In this document: one piece after another, positions 60,840 to 64,000 of the stretch
Numbering within the stretch: the first letter of the stretch is position 1
Layout of the letters: each line of letters begins with the position of its first letter
Origin: Ochotona curzoniae
Lineage: Eukaryota; Chordata; Mammalia; Lagomorpha; Ochotonidae
Direction of reading: 5' to 3'
DNA length: 64,000 bases
Assembly (NCBI RefSeq): GCF_017591425.1
Contig: NW_024466399.1
Location: 2,480,001-2,544,000, forward strand
The notes under the pieces: model-generated
Seen by the model: the letters and a program-made list of their open reading frames with translations, nothing else
The model's database searches: none
Told to the model about the DNA's origin: nothing
Made by a program: the position numbers and the translations under genes

Positions 60840-61690
60840 GTGTGATCATTCGGTCAAGTGATATTTGTAACTTCGTAACAGGTCACGTGACATCTGCACG
60901 ATTTTGGTATTCTCTCTTTATTAACTACTGCAAATACCAGAAAACATGCATTTTTATGATGTGGCTTATTTCACTTCTTATACAACCTTAGTTCCCTCCA
61001 TTTTGGTTGCAGATGCCAGCTTTCTCATTCGTTTTTTTAAAAAGATTCATTATTTTTATTGGAAAGGCAGATATTTAGAGAGAAGGAAAGAGAGAGAGGA
61101 AAATCTTCCCAGCTGCTGATTCCCCAAGTGGCTGCAACAGCCAGAGCTCAGCTGATCTGAAGCCAGGAGCTACAAGCTTCCTCCAGGTCTCCCATGCAGG
61201 TGTAGGGTCCCAAGGCTTTGGGCCATCCTCCACTGCTTTCTCAGGTCACAAGCAGGGAGCTGGTTGGGAAGTGGAGCTGCAGAATTAGCACCAGCGTCCC
61301 AGTGGGATCCTGGCATGTTCAAGGTGAGGACATTAGCCAATTGGCTACTGTGCTGGGCTCAGCTTTTCATTCTGTTTTATGGCTGAGTAAGGTTATACCA
61401 TGTAGATATCCAATCTTCAGTTGGTGAACATTTAGGTTGATTCCATATCTTAGCAATGTGATCAGCCTTTTATAAATATTTGAGAACAGATATCAATTTC
61501 ATACAGACACTTCATTTCCTTTGACTATATTCCCAGGAGTGAGATAGCTAAATTTTGTGGCAGATCTGTTTCTCATTTTCTGAGAAATTGCCGTACTCTC
61601 CTTCATAATGATTACATCAATTTACACTCTTACCAACAGAGTATTAGGGTTAAGTTTTATCCACACCCTTGGTAGCATTTTATAGTTTAC
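60840..61690 (-). mobile_element. L1 3' end, antisense, split by a SINE
   Basis: Antisense L1 from the 3' UTR into the ORF2 C-terminus: 'gatgtggcttatttcacttc', 'ctccattttggttgcagatg', [SINE], 'ttctgttttatggctgagta', 'gaacatttaggttgattcca', 'ttcccaggagtgagatagct', 'ttacactcttaccaacagag'. The SINE sits between 61030 and 61361, and the L1 text resumes on either side. Confidence 0.82.
61031..61360 (-). repeat. CSINE nested in L1
   Basis: Antisense, near full length: T/A-rich start, 'attatttttattggaaaggc', 'gattccccaagtggctgca', 'ggtgtagggtcccaaggctt', 'gtcacaagcagggagctgg', and a head complement ending 'actgtgctgggctc'. It is younger than the L1 it interrupts. Confidence 0.93.
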
Positions 61691-62125
61691 TCTTGGAGTC
61701 ATAAATGATGTTTTGTGCTGGTCTATTTTTTCCATCCACTTTACTGCAATATGCTTGACAAATAACTGCTCTATGTGACTGTACTTAAGAATATTTGGCA
61801 TGCAGATGGCTTGAGAGATGATTGCCACCATCTAGCAAGTTCAGATGTGGCCACTTCGCAAAATTGACTTCCTTTATAACATTGGAAATCCTTGTTCTTC
61901 GCAGTTTTCCAGTATATAACACGCCATTAACTATGGCCATCATACTGTATATTAGATGTCCTGAACTCAGGCCTTTTACAATGAAGAGTTGTGCCCTGGG
62001 ACCAACATGGATCATTTCCACATCTCGACGTCTCTGCCTTCTGTTTAGTCAGACTTCTTAGATCCCATGGATAAATGAGATCATAAATACTTACCATTCT
62101 GCAACTGGCTTATCACCGAAGGTAA
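61691..62125 (-). mobile_element. Second L1 3' UTR, antisense
   Basis: Antisense text of an old L1 3' UTR: 'tgcttgacaaataactgctc', 'cagttttccagtatataaca', 'ccattaactatggccatcat', 'actgtatattagatgtcctg', 'ggaccaacatgg'. It follows directly on the ORF2 end of another L1, so it marks a separate insertion in the same orientation. Confidence 0.7.
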
Positions 62126-64000
62126 TGTTTCAAGAATTTTCTTTTTGAGGAGGTTTTTAATAATTGATTCAATTTCCTTGGGAAATGTGTTACTGTATTT
62201 GGTTGCATTTTTCATGGACATTATTGATTTCTCTGAATGTATTGTCTGCCATGTTTCATAGTTTAAGTATGTAGTGATTCTAGTTTTTTCCAGTTCATCT
62301 GCTTATCGCTTGCTCTTTCTCTCTTCCTAAATTAACTTTTATTGACATTTATTTGTTTTCATCATTTGCTTAAAGAAATTTTTAGCTATATCTATTGATT
62401 TTTCCATTATTATTTTTCAACTCTCTTCTTTTTCTATGTTATTCATTCAGGACCATGTATTTTCATTTAGATGCTTCTTTCTCAGTATGCCTATGTTTTC
62501 GCATGTATGACAACAATTTAATATGTTTCTATTTTCCACTGTGAAATCTATGTTGACACTGCAATAATATGGGAATTTCTCTTATACTTGTCAACCAACT
62601 GGACATGTTCAAATTCTCATTTTATTATTGACACCTATCTCCACTGCAGTTTTGGAAGAGACCATACTCTGAATTTCAATGTTTTACAAATTGATTTGGA
62701 AAAGTTAAACATTTATGCATGCTACTGAAAAGTTTTATTCTTGCATTGTTAGTTATAGGATCATATATGCTGTAATTTTTATTAAGTTTGTAAACCTAAG
62801 ATTTTGTTGTTATTTTAATGACCTATTGAGAAAAGTATATTAAATTTTGTGAACATAGATTTGCTTCTTTTCATTTCTACCTACTAACTTCATATTTATT
62901 TATTTGCATATTTTATTATTCATACATTTCTTTGACACCTAAATATTTAGAACTGCATATTTCCTTGTATATCAAAATGAAATATTCTTTTTTATCTCTG
63001 TCAATGCGCCTGAAATTTTGCCTTTTCTGATGCATGCTAACTTTTCTTTAGTTAATGATTATGTGTTCTGTCCTTTTTTGCATTATTTCATGTTTAGATT
63101 TTTGTTTGCTTTTGTATTATTAACTCTCCTTCAGCAAATATAATCAAATTTTTTCCTGTGGTTTTTAAGAGTTTGTAATCTTTCAAGTTCAATGAAAGTA
63201 GTTATATATTTGTGGTGAGTGTATCATTTTACCTATAAATGTTGTGTATTTTTATCCTAACTACCTTTGCTGTTCTTTTCTTTCTTTTTTCTTGCTTACT
63301 TTTATGTGTGCCAACTTTTTTAGTTTTTTTTTGGGGGGGGGGTTTAGCTTTCTTTTACCCCTCCGTCAAGTGTCCCTATTTGTAAAGTCTACTGGTTGTC
63401 CAGCCATGACATCCCCTTGACTTTTATATCCCCTAGAATTCAGCGCTCCTTTCCTTTCTCTGTTGCCTTTGTAGTTTTGTTGTCTGGAGTTTTAACTTGT
63501 ATTTTTTTCAGTCCCAGATAACTTTGATATTTTATTACTCTTGCTGAGTAAATGTTTATACTCCCCCACTGGCTCTGTTTGGTTTATTTGCTTCTAAGGT
63601 TATTTTTCTTCTTGCTGAAGAGCAGGTGAGCCCCCTGTTGCGAGTGTAGGGTTTCTATCTGGACTGGTCCATTTCTGCCTCCTTTCAAAGGCTTTTGATG
63701 TATACATAGTTCTTACCTAGATGTCACTTTATATCATGACAAAGAGATATTGCCTGCATTTCAATACTAAAAGCAAAAAAACTTTTACAGTGTAATTTCT
63801 TCACTAATTCCTTGGTTTTTTCTTTCATTTCTTATTTTTCAAATATTACACTTATTTTTAACTTAAAGACATTTTTCTGTCTTTGGTTTCTAATGACCTG
63901 ACAAACATTTACCGGAACATACCTTCCTCTTTGTGTATTTATTTTGTGTATGTGTTTAGGGTTTCAAATCAGTAAATACATGCCATAAATCACTTCAAGG
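62126..64000 (-). mobile_element. Old L1 internal sequence, antisense (runs off the window)
   Basis: T-rich antisense L1-like text: 'ttttaataattgattcaatt' (reverse transcriptase region) and 'tcttttttatctctgtcaat' (upstream part, same L1 region as 27830-28000). Highly diverged with no usable frame. Beyond about 63350 the L1 assignment is weak. A T8-G10 run lies at 63323-63342. Confidence 0.5.

Noticed and set aside
1..64000. CRISPR arrays, operons, phage or plasmid features
   Set aside because: None seen; base composition and repeat families are those of mammalian nuclear DNA.

Overview
The window looks like intergenic or intronic mammalian nuclear DNA and is almost certainly lagomorph. The main evidence is about twenty copies of the tRNA-derived lagomorph C-type SINE (CSINE). 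The two freshest copies, at 19931 and 57523, have a head ('gtccttgcct' / 'ggtcctcgcctt') closer to what I remember of pika (Ochotona) CSINEs than of rabbit ones. The lagomorph call is firm; the pika call is an inference. The DNA is AT-rich and poor in CpG outside the young repeats. I found no convincing protein-coding exon, no functional RNA gene, no CRISPR array and nothing bacterial or viral apart from two old LTRs.

Layout. 0-7 kb: mostly unrecognised sequence with a CSINE pair and a truncated L1 3' end at 3.9 kb. 7.3-7.8 kb: an LTR. 9.6-20.3 kb: a SINE-rich stretch with copies in both orientations. 20.3-26.8 kb: the longest stretch without recognisable repeats. 26.9-28.3 kb: a young L1 3' UTR copy, then an antisense L1 fragment. 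28.8-31.0 kb: a large degenerate C/T-rich tandem array that runs directly into sense L1 ORF2 (31.0-33.0 kb). 34.3-37.4 kb: more L1, including sense ORF1 sequence butted against antisense ORF2. 37.9-42.06 kb: an ancient sense L1 that can be followed from an ORF2-upstream segment through the endonuclease and reverse transcriptase to its 3' end, interrupted by younger L1 3' ends and a SINE. 44.7 kb: a second young L1 3' UTR copy. 47.2 and 56.9 kb: MIR elements. 51.0-51.5 kb: a processed pseudogene of ribosomal protein L29 on the minus strand. 55.8-56.3 kb: an ancient mammal-wide repeat. 57.2 kb: a young CSINE with a clear target-site duplication. 59.6-64 kb: antisense L1 sequence in at least three pieces, split by an LTR and a CSINE.

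Nothing here forms a pathway or operon. The window is best read as layered retrotransposition into a gene desert or large intron. The items most worth a second look are the degenerate array, the L1 ORF1/ORF2 inversion junction, the two LTRs, and several unrecognised stretches that could be conserved non-coding DNA. I did not find a new biological system. Repeat boundaries are by eye and usually good to about 10-30 bases.
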